Source: Pandoraea sp. (GTDB lineage: Bacteria; Pseudomonadota; Gammaproteobacteria; Burkholderiales; Burkholderiaceae). Taken from it: a stretch of 38,818 bases of DNA. The stretch lies in the NCBI GenBank assembly GCA_031291335.1, contig JARLJF010000046.1:1-38818 (forward strand), given 5' to 3'. The notes beneath the pieces were generated by a model. It was not told the origin of the DNA. It saw only the letters and a program-made list of their open reading frames with translations, and made no database searches. The stretch's first letter is position 1. Every line of letters begins with the position of its first letter. Position numbers and translations under genes: made by a program. Below are positions 1 through 8,170 of the stretch, piece by piece.

Positions 1-446
1 AGGACAAATGCGCGACGAACCCGAAGGGTTGGGTTCATTTTGCCACACTCGGTTTCTGGCGATTTCAAACGGTCGTCCCGACGCCAGCAGGCCCGTGGTG
101 CGGGGACGATCGGGGAATCGTGTTTTCAGCCCCTGCTGAACCAGGGGGATGAAGCGCTTCGGGCGTTTGATATCGGGCGATAGTCGGAAAGTACGGGGGC
201 AAGCGCCTCCGGCGCGTCGCCCCCGCTCGGGGCGGGGTTTTGACCCATATAGGGTCAGATTCGAATTATTGGAAAGCCGTCGATTTTCGGAGAACGGCAG
301 CATGCGACCATCCGCACGACGGCGTAAGGGGACGTGAAGGAACGTGGATAACGGCGTGGGCGGGTTTTGATTGGCGAACCCGGGAGGTGGGGAGCCAAGG
401 GAAACGAGTGATGGCGCGGCCAAGCCAGGCCGGTGTCATCAGCCCG
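1..446. other. Intergenic stretch without a gene, rich in hairpins
   Basis: I see no convincing coding region here; the short open frames lack family resemblance and good ribosome-binding sites. The stretch holds a series of inverted repeats: ACGAT/ATCGT at 106–121, CCCCTG/CAGGGG at 130–147, a compound stem GGGGGC..GCGCC/GGCGC..GCCCCC at 195–224, and the palindrome TGACCCATATAGGGTCA at 241–257. It lies downstream of mnmC, which ends at 447, and next to an unknown gene beyond the window edge. It could hold a terminator, a structured RNA or protein-binding sites; the sequence alone does not decide. Confidence 0.5.
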
Positions 447-2462
447 TCAGCCTTTCCGCAGTGCGTGCATCAGATAGCGAGCCGGGTCGATAGCATCGGC
501 CAGATCGGCGCCGATCGGCCACGGTTCGCCTTCGATTTGGCTCGCGACCAGCTCCGCGCATAACGAGGCGAACACCAGTCCCCGAGAACCGAACGCAAAG
601 CTTGCGTACAGGCCTGCCAGACGCGGCAGGTCCCGCAGGTGCCCCCCGGTCAGGCGTCGGCGCAGCGGCTCGATGGCGGCCATGTCGGGCAGTTGCCCCG
701 CCATCGGCAGGCGGTCGGGCAGCAATGAGCGGAACGCGGTGCGTCCGCCAAGCTCGGCGGCGGCGCTTTCGCTGGCCAGTCCCGCATCGCCGAACTGGTC
801 GGCATGCGCCGGCAGCAGCGCGGCAAGACGGCGCAAGTTGGCTTGATGGTCGGCGACGCGGACCTCCTCGGCCGGATCGTCGAAGCCATACGTCGCGCCT
901 GTGATCGGCCCGGCGCCGCCCAAAGACGACGGCGCCACGTAGCCGTCGCCACAAACCGGCACGCGAAGCCCCGGCAACGTGTCGGGCGGCAGAAAGGTCA
1001 ATTGCCCTCGGACCCGTTTGACGGGCAAGAACTCGGGGTCGAGATACGGGGCGAGCAGCGTCTGTGAGACGTCGGCCGCCGTCACAATGGCAACGTCGGC
1101 CTCGGCAAGTATGTGTCCCGTTTCGTCGAGGGCAACCCAGCGGCCATCGCGCTGTTCCAGACGCTCCACTTCCACCCCGTAGCGCGCGTCAAGCGACGGG
1201 CCGGCCGCCACCAGTTCGGCGCGGCAAAGCATGGCGGGCGCGAGCCAGCCGCCCTCCGGATACCAGATGCCGCCATGCGCCAGTATTTCCCCGGCAAGGG
1301 CGGACGCCTGTGTCACATCGACCGACTTCGCATACGTTTCCGGATACTCGTGCATGGCAACGAGCTGCTGCATGGCCTGCGCTTCCGCGTCGGTCATGGC
1401 GACCTGTAGCAAGCCGTCGGCCCGTCCGGGCAGCCCGCCCGGCAACGTTTTCCACTGTGCGAGGGCGTACAGGAACCCAGCGCGCGTGAGACGCGACAAC
1501 ACGTTGTCGTCTGCCGAGAGTTGCGGATGGAAGACGCCCGCCGGATTGCCCGACGCGGCGGACCCCGGCGCCTGCGCACGTTCGAACAGACGCACACGCC
1601 AGCCGCGTGCGACGAGTCTGCGTGCCATCGCCGTGCCCGCCATTCCTGCGCCGACAATAATCGCCTCGCGCACTCGCGGTGGCGCGGCCTCGGGCGGATC
1701 GTATCGACGCATCCGGTACGGCGGGGCGTAATGACCCGCAAGGCCCGCGAGCATGTCGCGCTTGTCTCCATATCCGGGCCGGTGTGCCGTCTCGAAGCCG
1801 GCGGCGATAAGATCGCGTCGCACGTGTGCGGCCGAGGTATAGGTGGAGAGCGTCGCCCCGTCGCGCGCCAGACGGCCAAGCGCCTTGAAGGCGTTCGTCG
1901 TCCACATGTCGGGATTCTTGGCCGGGGAAGCGCCGTCCAGATAGAAGGCATCGGCACCAACCCGCAACGACGGTATCAAATCGAAAAAGTCGCCGAAGCC
2001 GACGCTCAGGACCACACCGGGCACCAGTTCCAGCCGATGCCAACCGGCCACCGGTGCGGGCCAGACGTCGCACAGACGCTGCACGAGCGGCGCGAGTTCG
2101 GTCATGCCGGGCAGCACGAGCATCGATTCGAGCACCCGCCGCAGATCCTGCGGGCGGAACGGAAACTTCTCCACCGACACAAAATGCAGTCGCGCGGGAC
2201 GCTGCGGATCGTCGCGCCACGCGGCCCATGTCGCGAGGAAATTCAGGCCGAGACCGAAGCTGGTTTCGACGATCACGAACTGCTCACGGCCGCGCCAGCG
2301 CGCCGGAAGATCGTTGCCGCCAAGAAAGACATGCCGCGACTCACCGAGCGCCCCGATGGCGCTGTGATAGACGTCGTCGAATGCCGTCGAATACGGCGTG
2401 CCGTCCGTTGCGGTGGCGGGTTCGGCAGGTTTGATGGGGCTTGGGCCCGGACGATGGCTCAT
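447..2462 (-). CDS. mnmC: Bifunctional tRNA mnm5s2U biosynthesis protein MnmC
   Basis: This enzyme completes the wobble uridine-34 modification mnm5s2U in certain tRNAs. The C-terminal FAD domain removes the carboxymethyl group from cmnm5s2U to give nm5s2U; the N-terminal SAM-dependent domain (MnmD) methylates that product. Visible features are the SAM loop ETSFGLGLNF at residues 66–75, a conserved LDGASPAKNPDMW stretch in the methyltransferase half, and an FAD/NAD Rossmann motif VGAGMAGTA near residue 268. The length of 671 aa matches the family (E. coli MnmC is about 668). I chose the ATG at 2462 because it forms an ATGA overlap with the stop codon of the upstream chloride channel gene, which suggests translational coupling. 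mnmE, which acts in the same pathway, lies about 11 kb away near the origin. Confidence 0.95.
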   Translation of the reverse strand: MSHRPGPSPIKPAEPATATDGTPYSTAFDDVYHSAIGALGESRHVFLGGNDLPARWRGREQFVIVETSFGLGLNFLATWAAWRDDPQRPARLHFVSVEKFPFRPQDLRRVLESMLVLPGMTELAPLVQRLCDVWPAPVAGWHRLELVPGVVLSVGFGDFFDLIPSLRVGADAFYLDGASPAKNPDMWTTNAFKALGRLARDGATLSTYTSAAHVRRDLIAAGFETAHRPGYGDKRDMLAGLAGHYAPPYRMRRYDPPEAAPPRVREAIIVGAGMAGTAMARRLVARGWRVRLFERAQAPGSAASGNPAGVFHPQLSADDNVLSRLTRAGFLYALAQWKTLPGGLPGRADGLLQVAMTDAEAQAMQQLVAMHEYPETYAKSVDVTQASALAGEILAHGGIWYPEGGWLAPAMLCRAELVAAGPSLDARYGVEVERLEQRDGRWVALDETGHILAEADVAIVTAADVSQTLLAPYLDPEFLPVKRVRGQLTFLPPDTLPGLRVPVCGDGYVAPSSLGGAGPITGATYGFDDPAEEVRVADHQANLRRLAALLPAHADQFGDAGLASESAAAELGGRTAFRSLLPDRLPMAGQLPDMAAIEPLRRRLTGGHLRDLPRLAGLYASFAFGSRGLVFASLCAELVASQIEGEPWPIGADLADAIDPARYLMHALRKG

Positions 2463-4234
2463 TCGCCACTCCGCTCTTCGGTCACGATCTCGATGAGTCC
2501 CGGCAGCGAGACGACACCCAGCCACGTCCCCTCAGGGCCCGTGACGGGCACCCAGTCGGCATGCATCGTGCCGACGGCGCGCAGGGCGGCGACCAGCGCC
2601 ATGTCGCCGTCGAGCGGCTTGCACGGCGCGACCACTTCCGTCCACAGCTCAGGTTCGCCGGTGGCCTGACGTCGCCACCAGCTAGCGGCGTCGAGCGTGC
2701 CGATGAGACGTCCGTCCGGCGCGCGCACCACGAGGTTGCGATAGCCGGTCGCGATGAAGCGCTCGCCAATCGCGTCCGAGGTGTCGGCGGCGCTCACCGT
2801 GGCGTCGTTGTCCACTGCCAGCGACGACAGACGCATCTCGCTACCCTCGCCCGTCATCGACAACCAACGGCCGGCAACCTGATTGCGGCGCAGCGACTTC
2901 GCGTACACCGAGTCGGCGCGTAGCGTCTGGGCGGTGAGATACGCCGTCACGCAAGCCAGCATCAGGGGCAACACCACCTGATAGCTCAGCGTCATTTCGA
3001 AGATCATCAGAATCGACATCAGCGGCGCGTATGTCGTTGCCGCCAGAAACGCCCCCATGCCGACCACGGCGTAGCTGCTGGCGACGGAGGCGGTGGCCGG
3101 TGCGAGTGCGTTCATCGCCAGGCCGTACAGACTACCGAGTGCCGCGCCGACGAAAAGCGTCGGTGTGAACACGCCGCCCACCGCGCCGGACCCGGCCGAC
3201 GACGCCGTCGCCAGTACCTTGAACACCAGCACCATCGCCAGCGCCTGCCAGGCCCAGTGCGTGTGCAGGATCGAGTTGACCACGCTGTATCCGTTCCCCC
3301 AGACCTGTGGCACTTGCAGCGACAGCACGCCCACGACGAGTCCGCCCAGCGCCAGACGCAGGAACAACGGCACGGGCAACGCGCCGAAGCGCTGCTTGGC
3401 GGTGTCGAGCAGGCGAAGGAACAGCGGTGCGAGCACGCCGGCGAGAATGCCGAGGCCCACGTAGAAGAAGACTTCCCAGCCGGAAACGAAGTCGAAGCGC
3501 GGCATCTGATACACCGCTTCGTAGCCGAGGAACTGGCGAATGACGATGTTTGCGATGACCGAGGCGACGACCAGCGGGCCGAGCGTTGCCGTCGAAATCG
3601 AGCCGTAGACGATCTCGGAGATGAACAGTGCGCCCGCGATCGGGGCGTTATAGGCGGAGGTGATACCGGCCGTCGCTCCGCACGCGACCAGCAGGCGAAG
3701 GCGCTCCGGCGGGAACGCGAGAATGCGGCCGACGAGCGACGCGAACATCGCGGCGAGCTGCACCATCGGCCCTTCCCGGCCGATCGACGCGCCCGAGGCC
3801 ACCGAACACAGCGATGACACGCTTTTGACGAGCGTCTGGCGCAGGCTCAGCACGCCGGTGCCGATGGCAATCGCCTCCATGTAGTCGTCGGCGCCCTTCT
3901 TCGGCACCCACAAGGTGGCGTATTGCAGGATCAGACCGGCGATCAGGCCGCCCGCGGTCGGCAGGAGCAGGCGTTGCCACCAGTTGAGGTTCTGCGCCAG
4001 TTCGACCATGCCGCTGCGGTGGCCCGCGAGCAGGAATTGCAGCCCCGAGAGCGCTTCGCGAAACGCCACGGTCGCCAACGCGCCCAGCAGACCGACGATG
4101 CCGGCAAGCAGCAACGTGATTTGCAGGGTGTTCGGTGCGAATTGACGTCGCACCCACACAACGACAGGCGATTTGGCCCAGGCGGACACTGCTGACACGG
4201 ATAGAAGACGGTCGTGATCGAAATTGGGTCTCAT
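2459..4234 (-). CDS. clcB: ClcB-type voltage-gated chloride channel with C-terminal CBS pair
   Basis: A CLC-family anion transport protein of the inner membrane, about 591 aa. The CLC core (roughly residues 35–440) has the selectivity/gating motif GREGP at 152–156, with the gating glutamate E154 present, and the GGVFTP motif at 353–358. A soluble tail (about 460–590) looks like two CBS domains, which usually bind adenine nucleotides. The position matching the internal proton glutamate of the E. coli exchanger ClcA seems to be isoleucine (FISEIV at 204–209), as in ClcB-like proteins, so channel-like rather than strictly coupled H+/Cl- exchange is possible. The frame stays open to an ATG at 4393, but the 53 extra residues look non-coding and would contain an operator-like palindrome; I therefore prefer the ATG at 4234. 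The stop overlaps the mnmC start by ATGA. Confidence 0.88.
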   Translation of the reverse strand: MRPNFDHDRLLSVSAVSAWAKSPVVVWVRRQFAPNTLQITLLLAGIVGLLGALATVAFREALSGLQFLLAGHRSGMVELAQNLNWWQRLLLPTAGGLIAGLILQYATLWVPKKGADDYMEAIAIGTGVLSLRQTLVKSVSSLCSVASGASIGREGPMVQLAAMFASLVGRILAFPPERLRLLVACGATAGITSAYNAPIAGALFISEIVYGSISTATLGPLVVASVIANIVIRQFLGYEAVYQMPRFDFVSGWEVFFYVGLGILAGVLAPLFLRLLDTAKQRFGALPVPLFLRLALGGLVVGVLSLQVPQVWGNGYSVVNSILHTHWAWQALAMVLVFKVLATASSAGSGAVGGVFTPTLFVGAALGSLYGLAMNALAPATASVASSYAVVGMGAFLAATTYAPLMSILMIFEMTLSYQVVLPLMLACVTAYLTAQTLRADSVYAKSLRRNQVAGRWLSMTGEGSEMRLSSLAVDNDATVSAADTSDAIGERFIATGYRNLVVRAPDGRLIGTLDAASWWRRQATGEPELWTEVVAPCKPLDGDMALVAALRAVGTMHADWVPVTGPEGTWLGVVSLPGLIEIVTEERSGE

Positions 4235-4296
4235 GGTATCGACCGACGCCTTATTTTGAAAGCGCACTCCCCGGAAGGCGATTTCCGCCCTGGAAA

Positions 4297-4315
4297 CTGA
4301 GGGTTGCTCAGGTAA
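4297..4315. promoter_or_regulatory. Palindrome copy 1, CTGAG-N5-CTCAG-GTAA
   Basis: CTGAG (4297–4301) and CTCAG (4307–4311) form a perfect 5-bp inverted repeat around GGTTG, followed by GTAA. The preceding GAAA and a following T-rich patch are shared with copy 2, so about 40 bases are imperfectly repeated. It lies about 63 bp upstream of the preferred clcB start and is a candidate operator. Confidence 0.5.
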
Positions 4316-4497
4316 CGTATTTTCAACGGTGTTTTCCCGGTCTGCGCTGATTGCCATCGTTCGGTGACGAGGGAATTCAGCGTGAATTGCCATTTGACGA
4401 TGCCAATACGCAGACGACCGTTTGCTAGCCCGAATTCCGCCACGACCTCAATTTTGCGCAGCGAATGCTCTAGGAGCCGTCCATAGCGTGGCCGAAA

Positions 4498-4516
4498 CTG
4501 AGGAATGCTCAGATAA
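4498..4516. promoter_or_regulatory. Palindrome copy 2, CTGAG-N5-CTCAG-ATAA
   Basis: CTGAG (4498–4502) and CTCAG (4508–4512) flank GAATG, followed by ATAA. The element is in the same orientation as copy 1, 201 bp away, and the flanks GAAA (left) and a T-rich stretch ending CGGTG (right) also match copy 1. Candidate operator in the clcB–marR intergenic region. Confidence 0.5.
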
Positions 4517-4646
4517 GGCGGTTTTTCGCGGTGCCGACAGCGTTCCGTCGCGTGATTTGAACGCTAGCGGAGCGGCGTGCGTTTTACCCGCTCCCTATGT
4601 TTTCACCGCCATCGATTTCGGAGGCAGCCGATACCGTGGGGCATTT

Positions 4647-4665
4647 CTGAACGTTATTCAGATAA
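4647..4665. promoter_or_regulatory. Palindrome copy 3, CTGAA-N5-TTCAG-ATAA
   Basis: CTGAA (4647–4651) and TTCAG (4657–4661) flank CGTTA, followed by ATAA. Both arms changed relative to copies 1 and 2 but changed together, so the pairing is kept. It lies 149 bp beyond copy 2 in the same orientation. Confidence 0.5.
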
Positions 4666-4987
4666 AGGTAAATTTGGGGGGCTACGGCCCGTACTCGGAC
4701 GATTTTTTCCGTCTTCTCGCTATTCGCATCATCACCGGAGCGATTTCGTTCGAGGCTGGCGGTCGATCGTGAACGATCTTTCCTGCCCGTTTTCTGCCCC
4801 CTTACCGTCAGCCGTTCCGGAGCGGCGTCATCGCTTCACCGCTTCAAGAGCCGAGCCAGGTTCGTCCAGCCTCCCAGTGAAATATCTCGTCCCGCGAGGG
4901 ATGATGTTTGTCCTTCGAACTGGTCACATTCCACGCGGTGAAATAGAATGGCGCGCAATCGAAATGGAATAGAAAAGTAATACCCCA

Positions 4988-5443
4988 ATGGCAGTGAGCA
5001 AAAAAGCCGCACAAAAATCACCCGTGCGTCTAGAAGAGCAGTTGGGTTTCGCGTTGTACTCGGCATCGCTGGCGATGACAAAAGCCCACAAGCCGATGCT
5101 CGACAGACTGGGTCTCACGTACTCGCAATATCTTGCGATGGTCGTGCTCTGGGAGCAGGACGATATCGCCGTCAATCAGCTCGGTGCACGTCTCGGACTG
5201 GACTCCGGCACACTCACGCCGTTGCTGAAAAGACTGGAAACCATGGGACTTTTGACGCGTCGTCGTGGAGAAGCCGACGAGCGTCAGGTGTTCATCGACC
5301 TGACCTCACGCGGTGTGAATTTGCGTCGTGAGGCGCGTCAGGTGCCCGCGCAAGTGCAGGCGGTCACGGGACAATCCGACGCGGCACAAAAGACGTTGCG
5401 TACCCTGCTTCTGCAACTCCGCGACGCGCTCAACGAAGCGTGA
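4988..5443 (+). CDS. MarR-family transcriptional regulator, OhrR-like but without cysteine
   Basis: A 151-aa winged-helix regulator. It resembles the organic-peroxide sensor OhrR: LEEQLGFALYSAS near the N-terminus, YSQYLAMVVLWEQD, the recognition-helix region LDSGTLTPLLKRLE and the wing RRGEADERQV. OhrR proteins sense peroxide through a cysteine in the motif LxxQLCF; here that position is glycine (G20), and the whole protein contains no cysteine. It is therefore unlikely to work by cysteine oxidation. No ohr peroxidase gene is adjacent. The neighbours are a divergent chloride channel gene and a convergent DedA–rhodanese gene. The palindromes upstream could be its binding sites, which is an inference. 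The SD is weak. Confidence 0.88.
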   Translation: MAVSKKAAQKSPVRLEEQLGFALYSASLAMTKAHKPMLDRLGLTYSQYLAMVVLWEQDDIAVNQLGARLGLDSGTLTPLLKRLETMGLLTRRRGEADERQVFIDLTSRGVNLRREARQVPAQVQAVTGQSDAAQKTLRTLLLQLRDALNEA

Positions 5444-5453
5444 TTCAAAGCAA

Positions 5454-5485
5454 GACGCGCGCTTCCTCACGGATAAGCGCGCGTC
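5454..5485. terminator. Hairpin between convergent marR and DedA genes
   Basis: GACGCGCGCTT (5454–5464) pairs perfectly with AAGCGCGCGTC (5475–5485) around a 10-base loop. There is no clear T run on either side, so this is a strong convergent-gene hairpin that may aid termination rather than a textbook intrinsic terminator. Confidence 0.45.
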
Positions 5486-5495
5486 ATTCAGTGGC

Positions 5496-5511
5496 GCGCA
5501 ATCGATTGCGC
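5496..5511. repeat. 16-bp perfect palindrome GCGCAATCGATTGCGC
   Basis: A perfect palindrome with no spacer, 14 bases upstream of the DedA–rhodanese stop codon in plus coordinates and next to the hairpin at 5454–5485. It could contribute to termination of the convergent transcripts or bind a dimeric protein. No family assignment is possible. Confidence 0.5.
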
Positions 5512-5524
5512 TAGCGACTGAGGA

Positions 5525-6472
5525 TCAATGTGCCGGCACGAGCATTTCGATGCCGTCGATTTTCTGTACGGTGTAGCCGGCATCTCGCCAGGCGTCGAGG
5601 CCGCCGAGCAGCGGACGCACTTCGGCGAAGCCCTGCTGACGCAGTTGTTGTGCCAGCCGTGCCGCCGTCACCTCGTTCGGACAAGCGCAAAACACCACGA
5701 TCCGGCGATCGCGCGGGATATCCCGCAGCTTCTCCGCGATTTCCTTCGGCTCAATGGCGAGTGCACCCGGAATCGTGAAAGGATCGATGGCCCGGCGAGC
5801 GGCCGAGCGCACGTCGATCACGACGGGCGTCACTTCGTCCTTCATCCAGGCTTCCAGTGTCTGAACGCCGATACGCGCCATGCGCAGCGAGCGCAGCAGG
5901 CGATAACGGTTGAGCCACCGATTGAGCAGATACAACACGAAGACGAGCACGATCAGCCACAGCACACCGCGTCCGAGCGTATCGAAGGCGTCGAGCACGG
6001 CCACGATGTGCGACGCGAAGCCGACCCCGAGCGCCACGGCGACACCCGACCACAGCACGGCGCCGATGGCGTCGTAAAGCAGGAACGTGCGCCAGGACAC
6101 CCCGAGCGCGCCGGCCATCGGCACCGACAGGGCCGAGAGTCCCGGCACGAAACGGGCGAACATCAGCACGCGTATGCCATGACGCCCCATCGCGCCTTCG
6201 GTGCGGCTCACGCACGTATCGGGCGAGATCGACAACCGGCACATCAGCCGCAGGATATGGTGGCCGTAGCGGCGTCCGGCGAGGAACCAGAGGGCGTCAC
6301 CCAGCAGCGCGGCGAAAACCGCCAGGGCGACGATCAGCGCCGCCGGGAAGAGCGACGTCGACGCCGTGAGAATGAGCGTGGGATAAGCCGGCAGCGGCAG
6401 CCCCAGCGCTTGTCCGAAGATATTCAGAAATACAAGCCAGAGCCCGTAGCGGGCGATCAGATCGAACAGCAT
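5525..6472 (-). CDS. DedA/VTT-family membrane protein fused to a rhodanese domain
   Basis: A 315-aa two-domain protein. Residues 1–195 form a DedA/VTT (SNARE-associated) inner-membrane domain with several hydrophobic helices and the signature ARFVPGLSALSVPMAG near 106–121; DedA proteins are linked to lipid-carrier flipping and membrane homeostasis. Residues about 208–305 form a rhodanese-like domain with VVIDVRSA at the start and an active-site loop FCACPNE (C262, C264), ending in LLGGLDAW. The catalytic cysteine is present, so sulfur transfer or another thiol reaction at the inner face of the membrane is possible. I chose the ATG at 6472, where the membrane segment starts; the upstream extension is not hydrophobic or conserved in style. 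It is convergent with the MarR gene. Confidence 0.88.
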   Translation of the reverse strand: MLFDLIARYGLWLVFLNIFGQALGLPLPAYPTLILTASTSLFPAALIVALAVFAALLGDALWFLAGRRYGHHILRLMCRLSISPDTCVSRTEGAMGRHGIRVLMFARFVPGLSALSVPMAGALGVSWRTFLLYDAIGAVLWSGVAVALGVGFASHIVAVLDAFDTLGRGVLWLIVLVFVLYLLNRWLNRYRLLRSLRMARIGVQTLEAWMKDEVTPVVIDVRSAARRAIDPFTIPGALAIEPKEIAEKLRDIPRDRRIVVFCACPNEVTAARLAQQLRQQGFAEVRPLLGGLDAWRDAGYTVQKIDGIEMLVPAH

Positions 6473-6604
6473 GCCGGGCACCTGTTGGCAAATTAGCGCA
6501 ATACGGCATGTTAGCCCCCTGCCGTGACGACCAGAAGCCACTAAGTCGAAAAGTATTGTTGCTTTTCTGGAACGATCGCCGCCGTCCGCCGGGGAGTGCA
6601 GGCA

Positions 6605-8170
6605 TCAGTGGCCAACGGAGGCTTTGACGCCCCGCTTGGGCTTGGTCAGCCAGACGAGCACCGCCAGGGCGAGAAACACATAGCCCGACAGGTGAAAGAC
6701 GTCGTTCGTCGCCAGCATGAACGACTGACGGGTGACGAGGTCGTTGAGCATGCCGAAATCGGCGCCGTTCGTGAGCCCCAGTCCCTGTCGCAACTGGTCG
6801 AGATAGCTCGTCGTGGCGTCGGAATACGGGGTGATGTTCTCGGCGAGCCGCGCGTGATGGTAGATCGCCCGATCTTCCCACATGGTTGTACTCACGGCGG
6901 TGCCGATGGCGCCAGAGAGCGTGCGGAAGAAGTTCGACAGACCGGAGGCTGCCGCGAGGCGTTCGTCCGAAATGCTCGAGAGCGTGATGGTGGTCACGGG
7001 CACAAAGAAGCATGCAATGCCGATGCCTTGAATCAACCGAGGTTCGATGACCTTTGCGAACGATAGATTCAGCGCGAAGTGCGAATTCCAGAATGACACT
7101 CCGGCGAACACGAAGAACGCGAACGAGGCGACCGCGCGCAGGTTCAGCCGGTTCATGTTCTGTCCGATGATGGGCGAGAGTACGAGCGCCAGCAGACCCA
7201 CCGGGGCCGTTGCGAGCCCGGCTTTGCCCGCGGTGTAATCCATCACGGTTTGCAGCCACAGCGGGAAGATGACGACCGAGGCGAAGAACGTCATGAAGCC
7301 GAACGAAATCACCACCACGCCCAACGCAAAGTTGCGATCCTTGAACAACGTGAGATCGACGATGGGTTTGTCAGACGTCAATTCCCAGAGGATCAGGAAC
7401 GACAGACAGATCACGGCGGTGAGCGCGAGCGTGACGATCAGGCCGTTGTTGAACCAGTCGCGATCCTTGCCGAGGTCGAGCATCATCTGCAAGGACCCCA
7501 CGCCGATGGCGAGCAACGCCAGACCGATCAGATCGATAGGCAGTTTCTGCGTTTTCGTTTCGTGTCCGCGCAGCAGGAGAAAGCAGGACACCGCCGAGAA
7601 AATCCCGACGGGAACATTGATGTAGAAGATCCATGGCCATGTGTAGTTGTCCGTAATCCATCCGCCCACGACGGGGCCGAAGATCGGTGCGACGATTACG
7701 GTCATGGCCCAAAGTCCGAGTGCGAGGCCGCGTTTTTTCTCGGGGAAACTGCGCATGAGAATGGTCTGCGAGAGCGGCACCATCGGCCCGGATACGAGCC
7801 CCTGCAGCAGCCGGAAGAAGACGAGCGCTTCCATATTCGGGGCGAGACCGCAGAGCATCGACGCGATCGTGAACGCCGTGACCGACGTCACGAACAACTT
7901 CGCTTCGCCCACGCGTCGCGCGAGCCATCCCGTGAGCGGCACCGCGATGGCGGCGGCCACCGCATACGAACTGATGACCCACGTGCCCTGACTGTTCGAT
8001 ACACCCACGCTCCCCGCGATGGTCGGCACGGCAACGTTGGCAATGGACGTGTCGAGCACCTCCATGAAGGTGCCCAGTGCGAGACCGATCGTGAGGATCG
8101 CCAGTCGCCCTCCGGTCAGCGGCGCACCTTGCGGCGCGGCGGTGGCGTTTGCAGTGGCGGCGTCTGCCAT
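6605..8170 (-). CDS. EmrB/QacA-type (DHA2) multidrug efflux MFS transporter
   Basis: A 521-aa inner-membrane protein of the 14-TM DHA2 drug:H+ antiporter type. Evidence is the TM1 motif LDTSIANVAVPTI near residues 39–51, GWLARRVGEAKLF in the first cytoplasmic loop, and the repeated hydrophobic segments over the full length. The close relative EmrB normally works with a periplasmic adaptor (EmrA) and an outer-membrane channel; neither gene is adjacent here, so the protein either works alone or borrows partners encoded elsewhere. An AGGGAGA SD precedes the ATG. A 15-bp palindrome lies about 98 bp upstream and is a plausible repressor site. Confidence 0.93.
   Translation of the reverse strand: MADAATANATAAPQGAPLTGGRLAILTIGLALGTFMEVLDTSIANVAVPTIAGSVGVSNSQGTWVISSYAVAAAIAVPLTGWLARRVGEAKLFVTSVTAFTIASMLCGLAPNMEALVFFRLLQGLVSGPMVPLSQTILMRSFPEKKRGLALGLWAMTVIVAPIFGPVVGGWITDNYTWPWIFYINVPVGIFSAVSCFLLLRGHETKTQKLPIDLIGLALLAIGVGSLQMMLDLGKDRDWFNNGLIVTLALTAVICLSFLILWELTSDKPIVDLTLFKDRNFALGVVVISFGFMTFFASVVIFPLWLQTVMDYTAGKAGLATAPVGLLALVLSPIIGQNMNRLNLRAVASFAFFVFAGVSFWNSHFALNLSFAKVIEPRLIQGIGIACFFVPVTTITLSSISDERLAAASGLSNFFRTLSGAIGTAVSTTMWEDRAIYHHARLAENITPYSDATTSYLDQLRQGLGLTNGADFGMLNDLVTRQSFMLATNDVFHLSGYVFLALAVLVWLTKPKRGVKASVGH

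Larger units (their letters stand above)
4235..4987. other. AT-richer intergenic region between divergent clcB and marR genes
   Basis: About 750 bases with visibly lower GC than the flanking genes and no supported coding region; a 116-codon open frame at 4422–4772 shows no recognisable domain. It must hold the promoters of clcB (minus) and the MarR-type gene (plus). Its main content is three similar palindromes, each CTGAR-N5-YTCAG followed by RTAA, listed separately. Confidence 0.6.

Noticed and set aside
4422..4772. 116-codon frame upstream of the MarR gene
   Set aside because: No SD, no domain, and it runs through two of the palindromes; composition does not look coding.
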